A stretch of DNA of 5,658 nucleotides, taken from assembly GCA_019309815.1 (NCBI GenBank), contig JAFDFO010000139.1, positions 1-5,658 on the forward strand. The letters are read 5' to 3'. This DNA is from Deltaproteobacteria bacterium (GTDB taxonomy: Bacteria > Desulfobacterota > Desulfobacteria > Desulfobacterales > C00003060). Position 1 is the stretch's first letter. The number at the start of each line of letters is the position of its first letter. The translations under genes were made by a program, and so were the position numbers. Of the stretch, positions 1 through 5,658 are shown in pieces. Under the pieces are notes generated by a model. It was not told where the DNA came from and made no database searches. It saw nothing but the letters and a program-made list of their open reading frames with translations.

Positions 1-10
1 AAAAACAAGA

Positions 11-17
11 GAGAGGA
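11..17 (+). promoter_or_regulatory. Probable ribosome binding site of kdsD
   Basis: The purine run GAGAGGA lies 12-13 bases before the ATG at 30. The spacing is slightly long, but it is the only Shine-Dalgarno-like stretch here and it supports that ATG. The 29 bases before the gene are too short to show an upstream neighbour or promoter. Confidence 0.5.
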
Positions 18-29
18 AACAGCCTGACA

Positions 30-1004
30 ATGGTATTGAAGCAAGCCAAAGAGGTTCTTCAGATCGAGGCCGAAGGGATTTTGGGTGTTGTGGATCGTCT
101 CGACAACAGTTTTGTGAGGGTGGTGGATCTGATTCACAAAAGCAAAGGCCGAGTCATCCTGACCGGCATCGGGAAATCTGGGATTGTGGCTCGGAAAATC
201 GTCGCAACCCTTAACAGCACCGGTACCCCTTCGCTTTTTCTTCATCCGGTGGAGGCCATGCATGGTGACTTGGGGATGGTGAGTCCCGGTGATGTCGTGA
301 TTGCGCTGTCCAGCAGCGGGGAGACCGATGAACTGAACGTGCTGATCCCCAGTATCAAAAGAATCGGATGTCCTTTGATTGCCTTCACCGGCCAGATGGA
401 TTCTACCCTGGGTCGGCAGAGCGATATTGCAATCGATGTGGGTGTTGAGCGAGAAGCGTGTCCCCTTGGGCTGGCACCAACAGCCAGCACAACGGCCCTG
501 TTGGCGGTGGGAGATGCGCTGGCGGTTACGCTTATCAATAAGCGGAAGTTCAAATCGAGCGACTTCAAGAAGTTTCATCCCGGGGGCACTCTGGGCCAGC
601 GTCTTTCGGTAAAGGTTCAGGAGATCATGCTCACGGGGAAGAAGGTTCCAAAGGTCATAAAAGGGGAGACCATGCGCCATGCGATCAAGGAGATAAATCG
701 CATCCAGCTTGGGGCGGCACTGGTTGTGGAGAAGGACGACATCCTTGTCGGGATTGTCACCGACGGCGACATTCGACGGTACCTCATGACCCAAGAGCGC
801 ATTCATGACCTGCCCGTGGAAGAGGTTATGACCAGGAATCCAAAAACTCTCGGACCTGGCAGTCTAGCCTCTCAGGCTCTTGGTATAATGGAAAAGCACG
901 AGATCACAGTCTTGCCCATCGTAAACCCGGTGCGGAAAGTCCGGGGTATATTGCACCTCCATGACGTTCTGGGAAAGGGTGCTTTCAAGTTCAATGACGT
1001 CTGA
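30..1004 (+). CDS. kdsD: D-arabinose 5-phosphate isomerase (SIS domain plus two CBS domains)
   Basis: Cytoplasmic aldose-ketose isomerase that converts D-ribulose 5-phosphate to D-arabinose 5-phosphate, the precursor of Kdo in the lipopolysaccharide inner core. The protein has 324 residues, close to the usual length of the KdsD/KpsF/GutQ family. The SIS domain covers about residues 35-190. It contains GIGKSG (46-51), HPVEAMHGDLG (72-82), SSSGET (94-99), EACPLGLAPTAST (141-153) and FHPGG (181-185). By motif position, K49, H78, E101, E141 and H182 match the conserved active-site Lys, His, Glu, Glu and His of E. coli KdsD. Two CBS repeats follow, at about 196-253 (with TDGDIRR at 244-250) and 263-320 (starting VEEVM). 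The ATG at 30 is preceded by a purine-rich GAGAGG. The gene overlaps the next one by 11 bases. KpsF and GutQ paralogues have the same architecture, so the choice of kdsD rests on family frequency and is not certain. The isomerase activity itself is well supported. Confidence 0.93.
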   Translation: MVLKQAKEVLQIEAEGILGVVDRLDNSFVRVVDLIHKSKGRVILTGIGKSGIVARKIVATLNSTGTPSLFLHPVEAMHGDLGMVSPGDVVIALSSSGETDELNVLIPSIKRIGCPLIAFTGQMDSTLGRQSDIAIDVGVEREACPLGLAPTASTTALLAVGDALAVTLINKRKFKSSDFKKFHPGGTLGQRLSVKVQEIMLTGKKVPKVIKGETMRHAIKEINRIQLGAALVVEKDDILVGIVTDGDIRRYLMTQERIHDLPVEEVMTRNPKTLGPGSLASQALGIMEKHEITVLPIVNPVRKVRGILHLHDVLGKGAFKFNDV

Positions 1005-1953
1005 AACGAACAAACTCCCCAGGGGATTGATTTGCCCCCTTGTTACCCCGCTGAAAAGCGGCGATGTGCTGGATGTGCCTGCTCTTGATCGTCTCATCAG
1101 TCAGGCAGGGACTGGCGCGGATGCCCTCCTCGTTGGTGATGTCCTGTGGGGTGAAGGTTTGGTGCTGAGCCGTGAAACAAAGATAGAGATGGCCAGCGCG
1201 GTCCTGGAGATCATTCAGGGGCGATGGCCAGTCCTTATTACAATCACGTCGGAGACGCCCGGGGAGACCATTGGTCTAATGGCCAAGATTGAGTCCTTTG
1301 TGGAAAGGTCGGGCTATTCAGGGAGCGTCTTCTGGGTGGACTACCCTGTCACCTACCACAGCAACCGGGGCCTTCCCCAATTCTATGAGAAAGTGGCTCG
1401 GGACACGGCGACTCCCCTGATTTTAGGCAACAATCCCGGGCTCATCCAGACGCCCGACAAGAGAATCAAACACAAGAATATTCGGACTAGTGTCCTCAAG
1501 AAACTCTCGGAGATTGAGCAGATCAAGGGCCTCATCTACACAGGCCCGTTGAAACGGTCGATACACTACCATGAGGCACTTCGGCATCGCCGCGGGTTCA
1601 AGTTCTACGATGGAGACGAGGCCACTTTCATGAAACGACCAAGCTCTGATGGTGTGGTAGCCGGGGGGGCTAATCTGCTTCCTCAGGCCTGGCATGAGAT
1701 TACTTGGTCTTGCCTGAACCGATACGATGTCCAACGCCAATACGCTGATCACGTCAGCCAAATATGGGAAACCGGCGTCATGGCCCAGGAATTCTACAAA
1801 CTCTATGCAAAGAAACCGGTTGCTGTCTTGAAACGCATGCTCCATGTTGCAGGGGTGCTGCCAAATGCTCACGCAGCTTCAGGTACGCCTCCCACCGACA
1901 GCGCGGATAATCGAGCGATCGAGGCTATTAGCAATAAATATGAGCTATTATGA
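994..1953 (+). CDS. Divergent DapA-superfamily protein (dihydrodipicolinate synthase/N-acetylneuraminate lyase fold)
   Basis: Predicted 319-residue cytoplasmic TIM-barrel protein of the class I pyruvate-dependent aldolase superfamily (DapA, NanA, KDG aldolase). Numbered from the ATG at 994, the first strand is LICPLVTPL (12-20). K178 in EQIKGLIYTG fits the Schiff-base lysine of strand 6. YDGDEATFM (205-213) fits the family's GDD/GDE turn, and SDGVVAGGANLLPQ matches the usual G-V-x-S-x-x-A-N segment. Two key sites are altered. The GTTGE loop is replaced by VGDVLWGEG (47-55). The segment that normally reads Y-N-x-P and supplies the catalytic tyrosine reads LGNNPG (144-149), with Gly at the tyrosine position. 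Substrate and reaction are unknown, and ordinary lysine-pathway DapA is unlikely. The frame stays open to an ATG at 961, but 994 gives a normal family N-terminus and a short 11-base overlap with kdsD, suggesting translational coupling. The ribosome binding site is weak (GGGAAAGGG at 971-979), so the start is uncertain. Confidence 0.8.
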   Translation: MTSETNKLPRGLICPLVTPLKSGDVLDVPALDRLISQAGTGADALLVGDVLWGEGLVLSRETKIEMASAVLEIIQGRWPVLITITSETPGETIGLMAKIESFVERSGYSGSVFWVDYPVTYHSNRGLPQFYEKVARDTATPLILGNNPGLIQTPDKRIKHKNIRTSVLKKLSEIEQIKGLIYTGPLKRSIHYHEALRHRRGFKFYDGDEATFMKRPSSDGVVAGGANLLPQAWHEITWSCLNRYDVQRQYADHVSQIWETGVMAQEFYKLYAKKPVAVLKRMLHVAGVLPNAHAASGTPPTDSADNRAIEAISNKYELL

Positions 1954-1961
1954 AAGGGAAA

Positions 1962-1968
1962 AGAAGGG
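1962..1968 (+). promoter_or_regulatory. Ribosome binding site of the first phosphofructokinase
   Basis: AGAAGGG lies 9 bases before the ATG at 1978, within the 24-base gap after the DapA-like gene. It supports that start and initiation of this gene within a shared transcript. Confidence 0.6.
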
Positions 1969-1977
1969 TAACCAGAA

Positions 1978-3315
1978 ATGACCAACAACCTTGACATTGA
2001 CACGTCAGTCATGACACTCGGACCTGCAAAGATTTCTTCTCCCATTGAGGCCCTGGGAAGGGGGGAAGAGGGGATGTGCTTTATTCCGGACAAAGAGCGC
2101 ATCCTTGTGAATATCTATGAAAGTGATGTGACAAAAACCTTCAATGACGGAAGGACACCTTTGTCGTTTGAGAGGGCGGGACCTCGACGTAAGATCTACT
2201 TTGATCCGAGCAAACTTCGCTGTGCTGTAGTGACTTGTGGAGGGCTCTGTCCCGGGACAAACGACATTATCCGTTCACTGGTGTTAGCTCTCTGGTACAA
2301 CTACGGCACGCACAACATTTACGGCATCCGTTACGGACTCCAGGGCTTCATATCTTCATATGGTCATGAACTGATGGATCTCAACCCGGAATCTGTGTCT
2401 GCCCTGCACGAGGATGGCGGCACGGTTCTGGGAACTTCCAGAGGGCCCCAGGATATTAACAGTATTGTAGATGCCCTTGAGCGGATGAACGTTGGCCTCC
2501 TGTTTACCATCGGAGGGGACGGTACCATGGTTGCATCGGCCAAGATTGCTGATGCCATTAACAGTAGAGGGCTGAAGATCAGTGTGATCGGCATCCCAAA
2601 GACGATTGACAATGATATATACCTAATAGATCGATCATTCGGGTTTGATACTGCGGTGGACATTGCAGCAAATGTAATCCGCTCTGCCCATAATGAAGCT
2701 ACTAGTGCCCCGAACGGGATTGGGATGGTAAAGCTCATGGGCCGTCATTCAGGGTTCATCGCGTCGTCGGCTGTCCTGGCAATGCCTGTTGTAAACTTTG
2801 TCCTCATCCCGGAGTCGGACTTTGACCTTGAAGGGCCGTCAGGGTTCTTAGGCGATTTGAAGGAGCGGCTGCTGCGCAGACAACACGCAGTCATTGTCAG
2901 TGCCGAGGGGGCGGGGCAAAAGTTCTTTGAAGACAAGCCCAAGCAGCACGATGCCTCGGGAAACGTTCGCCTACACGATATAGGTCTCTTTCTGAAGGAG
3001 GAGATCACTGATTATTTTGCCAAAGAAAAGATGGAAATCACGCTGAAATACATTGACCCGAGCTACATGATCCGGAGCGTTCCAGCAAACACCAATGACG
3101 GTCTCCTGTGCCTTCTATTGGCCCGCAGTGCCGTACATGCCGGCATGGCCGGCAAGTCAAAGATGTTTGTTGGTCTCTGTCACAGCCGTTTTGTTCACAT
3201 TCCCATGGAGGCAGCGGTCGGAAAGCGAAGACAGGTAGACTGTTGCGGAGATATGTGGACGAGTGTGCTGGAGACGACAGGCCAAAACTCGCTAAGGAAC
3301 TCAAACAACAGATAG
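1978..3315 (+). CDS. pfkA: 6-phosphofructokinase, plant/trypanosomatid-like long form, predicted ATP-dependent
   Basis: Phosphorylates fructose 6-phosphate to fructose 1,6-bisphosphate in the cytoplasm. The 445-residue protein is longer than the roughly 320-residue E. coli PfkA because of an N-terminal extension of about 80 residues that ends in AGPRRKIYFDP (67-77), a segment resembling plant PFKs. The catalytic core follows: CGGLCPGTNDIIR (87-99) in the donor loop, GGDGT (179-183), PKTIDND (207-213) with D211 as predicted catalytic base, MGRHSG (254-259) and SAEGAG (308-313) for the sugar phosphate, and KYIDPSYMIRS (357-367) near the C-terminus. G182 in GGDGT predicts ATP as donor, since PPi enzymes have Asp there. 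K208 in PKTIDND is the residue of PPi enzymes but is also found in plant and trypanosomatid ATP-PFKs. Donor choice is thus a prediction, while the family is certain. The gene starts 24 bases after the DapA-like gene and is probably cotranscribed with it. The symbol is generic for the family. Confidence 0.92.
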   Translation: MTNNLDIDTSVMTLGPAKISSPIEALGRGEEGMCFIPDKERILVNIYESDVTKTFNDGRTPLSFERAGPRRKIYFDPSKLRCAVVTCGGLCPGTNDIIRSLVLALWYNYGTHNIYGIRYGLQGFISSYGHELMDLNPESVSALHEDGGTVLGTSRGPQDINSIVDALERMNVGLLFTIGGDGTMVASAKIADAINSRGLKISVIGIPKTIDNDIYLIDRSFGFDTAVDIAANVIRSAHNEATSAPNGIGMVKLMGRHSGFIASSAVLAMPVVNFVLIPESDFDLEGPSGFLGDLKERLLRRQHAVIVSAEGAGQKFFEDKPKQHDASGNVRLHDIGLFLKEEITDYFAKEKMEITLKYIDPSYMIRSVPANTNDGLLCLLLARSAVHAGMAGKSKMFVGLCHSRFVHIPMEAAVGKRRQVDCCGDMWTSVLETTGQNSLRNSNNR

Positions 3316-3326
3316 TGTTGCGCACT

Positions 3327-3355
3327 TCACGTCTCATCGATCGTTGACGACGTGA
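3327..3355 (+). other. Inverted repeat in the gap between the first phosphofructokinase and the M24 peptidase
   Basis: TCACGTC (3327-3333) and GACGTGA (3349-3355) are perfect 7-base inverted arms around a 15-base loop. They lie 11 bases past the phosphofructokinase stop. No T-run follows, so it is not a standard intrinsic terminator. It could be an operator, a processing or attenuation hairpin, or chance. The rest of the 80-base gap shows no convincing promoter. Confidence 0.35.
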
Positions 3356-3395
3356 GCATCATACACTCTGCATTCTTTGCCCGGACTAACGACCG

Positions 3396-4613
3396 ATGCC
3401 CGCACCTATTACCGATCCCCTGAGCTATGATCTGGTCCCTGCAGAGGAGATCTTCTCCCGCATCTCCAAACTCCAGGAAAGACTGGCGGACAAAGGCCTG
3501 GATGGTGCCGTCATCCCGGACGGGATCAATATGTTCTATTTCACCGGCACCATGCAAAACGGCTTCGTATTTGTTCCTGCTAAAGGAGAGGCTGTCTTTC
3601 TTGTTCGCCGAAATCTTGAACGGGCCAAGAAAGAAACGCCAATCAAAGCCCTTGTGCCGTTCAGGAGCATTTCCCAGCTTCCTGTCGCGTTGCAGGACTA
3701 TGGTTGTCCGGTAGGAAGGGTGGGGGTGGACGAAACCGGGGTCGCGGTCTCGATCTACAAAAAGCTGTCAGCAGCTTTTCCCCAGACCACATTTGAAGAT
3801 ATCAGTCTGACCTTGTCGATGATTCGGGCTGTGAAATCTGACCACGAAATTGCGTTGATTCGAGAGGCGGGCAGGAGACACCAAGTCATTTACGATCGTA
3901 TCCCCGGCATGATTCGGGAAGGGATGACAGAGTGGGAACTTGGATCGGAGATCCATGCCCAGATGCTCAAACTCGGATGCACAGGGCTCATGAGGCTTGC
4001 CGGCCTGAACGACGAGTTTCTCGTGGGTGTGATCAGCTTTGGAGAATCGGGCAATTATCCCACTGCCGGCGTGGGGCCTGACGGGCTCGTTGGCCTTTCC
4101 CCTGCATTTCCCTTCGTGGGCGGGGGAAAGCGGCTTGAAAAGGGTGAGATAATCTTCGTTGATACCGGATTTGCGTATCAGGGGTATTTTACGGACGCAA
4201 CCAGGATCTATGCCCTGGGAACTGCATCGCAGGCAGCCGTGGATGCTCATAGTGTCTGTCTGGACATCCAGGAGGCAGTTCGAGGCCGGCTGAAGCCAGG
4301 TATGATTGCATCCGAAATATTCCAAGAGGTTTACCAGACCGAAGTGCTGCCGCGAAGCTTTGAGGAGCACTTCATGGGGTTTGGGAGCAACCAAACCCAT
4401 TTCCTTGGCCATGGCATTGGCTTGGTCGTTGATGAGTTTCCTGTCATTGCCGGAAGGGTTGACGTTCCACTTCAGAAAAACATGGTGATTGCTGTTGAAC
4501 CCAAGAAAGGGCTCAAAGGGATCGGCCTCGTGGGAGTGGAGAACACTTTTCTCGTCACAGAGCAAGGAGGCGAGAATCTCACGCCCGGTCATGATGAAAT
4601 ACTTGTGGTTTGA
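3396..4613 (+). CDS. M24 family metallopeptidase (aminopeptidase P / Xaa-Pro dipeptidase-like)
   Basis: Predicted 405-residue cytoplasmic metallopeptidase of the creatinase/prolidase group, which cleaves at Xaa-Pro bonds using two metal ions. Residues 10-140 form the creatinase-type N-terminal domain, with IPDGINMFYFTGT and LVRRNLERAKKETP. Residues 150-405 form the pita-bread catalytic domain. All five metal ligands are visible: D256 in VDTG, D267 in TDATR, H339 in GHGIG, E368 in VEPK and E382 in VENT. H335 in the upstream THFLGH may serve as a second active-site histidine. No signal peptide or membrane segment is present. The true substrate is not known. Similar proteins are often annotated aminopeptidase P or Xaa-Pro peptidase without proof. 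The ATG at 3396 is the first start after an in-frame TAA (3387-3389) and has no clear ribosome binding site. The gene sits between two phosphofructokinases with no evident metabolic link to them. Confidence 0.9.
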   Translation: MPAPITDPLSYDLVPAEEIFSRISKLQERLADKGLDGAVIPDGINMFYFTGTMQNGFVFVPAKGEAVFLVRRNLERAKKETPIKALVPFRSISQLPVALQDYGCPVGRVGVDETGVAVSIYKKLSAAFPQTTFEDISLTLSMIRAVKSDHEIALIREAGRRHQVIYDRIPGMIREGMTEWELGSEIHAQMLKLGCTGLMRLAGLNDEFLVGVISFGESGNYPTAGVGPDGLVGLSPAFPFVGGGKRLEKGEIIFVDTGFAYQGYFTDATRIYALGTASQAAVDAHSVCLDIQEAVRGRLKPGMIASEIFQEVYQTEVLPRSFEEHFMGFGSNQTHFLGHGIGLVVDEFPVIAGRVDVPLQKNMVIAVEPKKGLKGIGLVGVENTFLVTEQGGENLTPGHDEILVV

Positions 4614-4620
4614 TACTGAG

Positions 4621-4637
4621 GAAAGCAAAGCGCTTTC
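4621..4637 (+). other. Small hairpin after the M24 peptidase gene
   Basis: GAAAGC (4621-4626) and GCTTTC (4632-4637) can pair around a 5-base loop just after the peptidase stop. An overlapping perfect palindrome, AAAGCGCTTT, covers 4627-4636. The stem is short and no T-run follows directly, so a terminator role is only weakly supported. Confidence 0.25.
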
Positions 4638-4677
4638 TCCGACAAGCATTTCAGGAGCCAGCCCGGAGTTGTTTCAC

Positions 4678-4706
4678 TTGACTCTTAATCCTTTTATCAA
4701 TATATC
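4678..4706 (+). promoter_or_regulatory. Candidate sigma-70-type promoter for the second phosphofructokinase
   Basis: TTGACT (4678-4683) matches the -35 consensus at five of six bases. After a 17-base spacer, TATATC (4701-4706) matches the -10 consensus at four of six. The surrounding stretch is AT-rich compared with the coding DNA, and the element lies 43 bases before the start codon in the 136-base gap. It suggests that the second phosphofructokinase can be transcribed apart from the upstream genes. The call is by eye only. Confidence 0.4.
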
Positions 4707-4740
4707 GCAGTGAGGTGGCGTAGAACATCCAGATATCAAC

Positions 4741-4746
4741 AGGGGG
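4741..4746 (+). promoter_or_regulatory. Ribosome binding site of the second phosphofructokinase
   Basis: AGGGGG is a strong Shine-Dalgarno-like run followed by two tandem ATG codons at 4750 and 4753. Its spacing is 3 bases to the first and 6 bases to the second, so the second ATG may be the main start. The two options differ by one methionine. Confidence 0.6.
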
Positions 4747-4749
4747 TAC

Positions 4750-5658
4750 ATGATGACCGCTAAAGACAAGATTGGAACCGTCGGAATTCTTACGGGAGGT
4801 GGAGACGTCCCGGGCCTGAATCCATGCATCAAAGCTATCGTTTATCGGGCGAATGACGAAGGGATGCGTGTGGTTGGCATAAAGAAAGGATGGGCCGGCC
4901 TTGTGGAGTACCACATTGAGGATGAGAGCACGCACGATGAGAATATTGTGTCTCTGGACAAAGGGACAGTGCGCACGATCGACCGGTCAGGCGGCACCAT
5001 TCTGCACACTTCGCGAACCAAACCGAGTGCGGTAAAAAGAGGAGAGATGCCCCTCTTTCTTGATGCCCACCCGACCGAAGACAAAACAGATACAACCTCT
5101 CATGTTCTTAAGAATCTGGAGCATCTTGGTATTGACCTACTGTTTCCCATTGGTGGAGACGACACGTTGAGTTACGGGGAACGACTTTCCGAAGAAGGCT
5201 TTCCCGTTATCGCCATTCCAAAGACCATGGACAATGACGTATTCGGGACAGACTACTGCATAGGCTTTTCTACTGCCATAACACGGTCGGTCAATTTCAT
5301 ACATGCCCTGCGAACATCCACTGGTTCGCATGAACGCATAGGGGTGATCGAGCTGTTTGGCAGAAACTGCGGGGAGACCTCGCTCATATCCGCATACCTT
5401 GCAGGGGCTGACCGGGCTCTGATTTCGGAGGTTCCGTTTGATCCGGACAAACTGGCAGAGAAGATCATGGAAGACAAAAGAGCCAATCCGAGCAACTATG
5501 CCATGCTCACCATTTCAGAAGGTGCAAAGATGGTTGGTGGCAAAGTCCACGAGTACGGTGAGGAGGACGCTTACGGCCACAGAAAACTCGGCGGGATTGG
5601 CATTGCAACAGGAGATACCCTGAAGGAATTGACTGGCCAGGGGATTATCTTCCAGCAG
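4750..5658 (+). CDS. pfp: 6-phosphofructokinase, predicted pyrophosphate-dependent; 3' end outside the window
   Basis: The reading frame is open for 303 codons to the window edge with no stop, so the protein is partial. It is a second phosphofructokinase with clear family motifs: TGGGDVPGLN (15-24) in the donor loop, GGDDT (135-139), PKTMDND (157-163) with D161 as predicted catalytic base, FGRNCGE (203-209) where most members read MGRxxG, and ISEGA (255-259). Asp in GGDDT (D138) with Lys in PKTMDND (K158) is the residue pair of PPi-dependent phosphofructokinases, which interconvert fructose 6-phosphate and fructose 1,6-bisphosphate reversibly. It lacks the long N-terminal extension of the gene at 1978 and differs from it throughout, so the two are not a recent tandem duplication. 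Related proteins are about 400 residues or longer, so perhaps a quarter is missing. Donor specificity is predicted from two residues and the symbol is tentative. A separate promoter and a strong ribosome binding site precede it. Confidence 0.9.
   Translation, partial: MMTAKDKIGTVGILTGGGDVPGLNPCIKAIVYRANDEGMRVVGIKKGWAGLVEYHIEDESTHDENIVSLDKGTVRTIDRSGGTILHTSRTKPSAVKRGEMPLFLDAHPTEDKTDTTSHVLKNLEHLGIDLLFPIGGDDTLSYGERLSEEGFPVIAIPKTMDNDVFGTDYCIGFSTAITRSVNFIHALRTSTGSHERIGVIELFGRNCGETSLISAYLAGADRALISEVPFDPDKLAEKIMEDKRANPSNYAMLTISEGAKMVGGKVHEYGEEDAYGHRKLGGIGIATGDTLKELTGQGIIFQQ

Noticed and set aside
1423..1872. Open reading frame of 149 codons on the - strand opposite the DapA-like gene
   Set aside because: Antisense to a gene with family motifs along its length; no motif or ribosome binding site supports it.
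3108..3347. Short + strand frame overlapping the end of the first phosphofructokinase
   Set aside because: The phosphofructokinase frame keeps family motifs (VPANTND, AVHAGMAGKSK, VHIP) to near its stop, so this is an out-of-frame shadow and not evidence of a frameshift.
3344..3376. Possible promoter before the M24 peptidase starting at TTGACG
   Set aside because: No acceptable -10 element occurs at 16-18 bases; the nearest candidates are at 12 or 21 bases.
3768..4649. Open reading frame of 293 codons on the - strand opposite the M24 peptidase
   Set aside because: It lies almost wholly antisense to a gene with all five metal ligands, its translation shows no recognisable motif, and it looks like a codon-bias shadow.
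4835..5495. Several short - strand frames over the second phosphofructokinase
   Set aside because: The + strand frame is open for 303 codons with a complete set of phosphofructokinase motifs, so these are shadows.

Overview
The window carries five protein-coding genes, all on the + strand: an arabinose-5-phosphate isomerase (kdsD), a divergent DapA-superfamily aldolase-like protein, a plant-type 6-phosphofructokinase, an M24 (aminopeptidase P/prolidase-like) metallopeptidase, and the first 303 codons of a second, different phosphofructokinase that runs off the 3' edge. The arabinose-5-phosphate isomerase supplies the Kdo pathway for lipopolysaccharide, so the host is a Gram-negative bacterium. 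The gene set, the moderate base composition and the two unlike phosphofructokinases would suit a deltaproteobacterial (Desulfobacterota) anaerobe. That placement is an impression and cannot be proved from this window.

Layout: kdsD (30-1004) overlaps the DapA-like gene by 11 bases. The first phosphofructokinase follows after 24 bases, behind a good ribosome binding site. These three look like one transcription unit, possibly continuing from upstream. An 80-base gap with an inverted repeat precedes the M24 peptidase (3396-4613), which has no clear ribosome binding site. A 136-base gap then holds a small hairpin and a plausible sigma-70-type promoter ahead of the second phosphofructokinase (4750 to past 5658), which has a strong ribosome binding site. 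No RNA genes, mobile elements, CRISPR arrays or long repeats were seen.

Functionally, three of the five genes act on sugar phosphates or look like 2-oxo-acid aldolase relatives. The most interesting point is the pair of phosphofructokinases with different donor-site signatures. The first reads GGDGT plus PKTIDND, the combination found in plant and trypanosomatid ATP enzymes. The second reads GGDDT plus PKTMDND, the combination of pyrophosphate-dependent enzymes. The locus may therefore encode one irreversible ATP-driven and one reversible PPi-driven route between fructose 6-phosphate and fructose 1,6-bisphosphate. The second point is that the DapA-like protein keeps the Schiff-base lysine but appears to lack the usual catalytic tyrosine and GTTGE loop, so its reaction is probably not dihydrodipicolinate synthesis. 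Nothing here amounts to a clearly new defence or mobile system.
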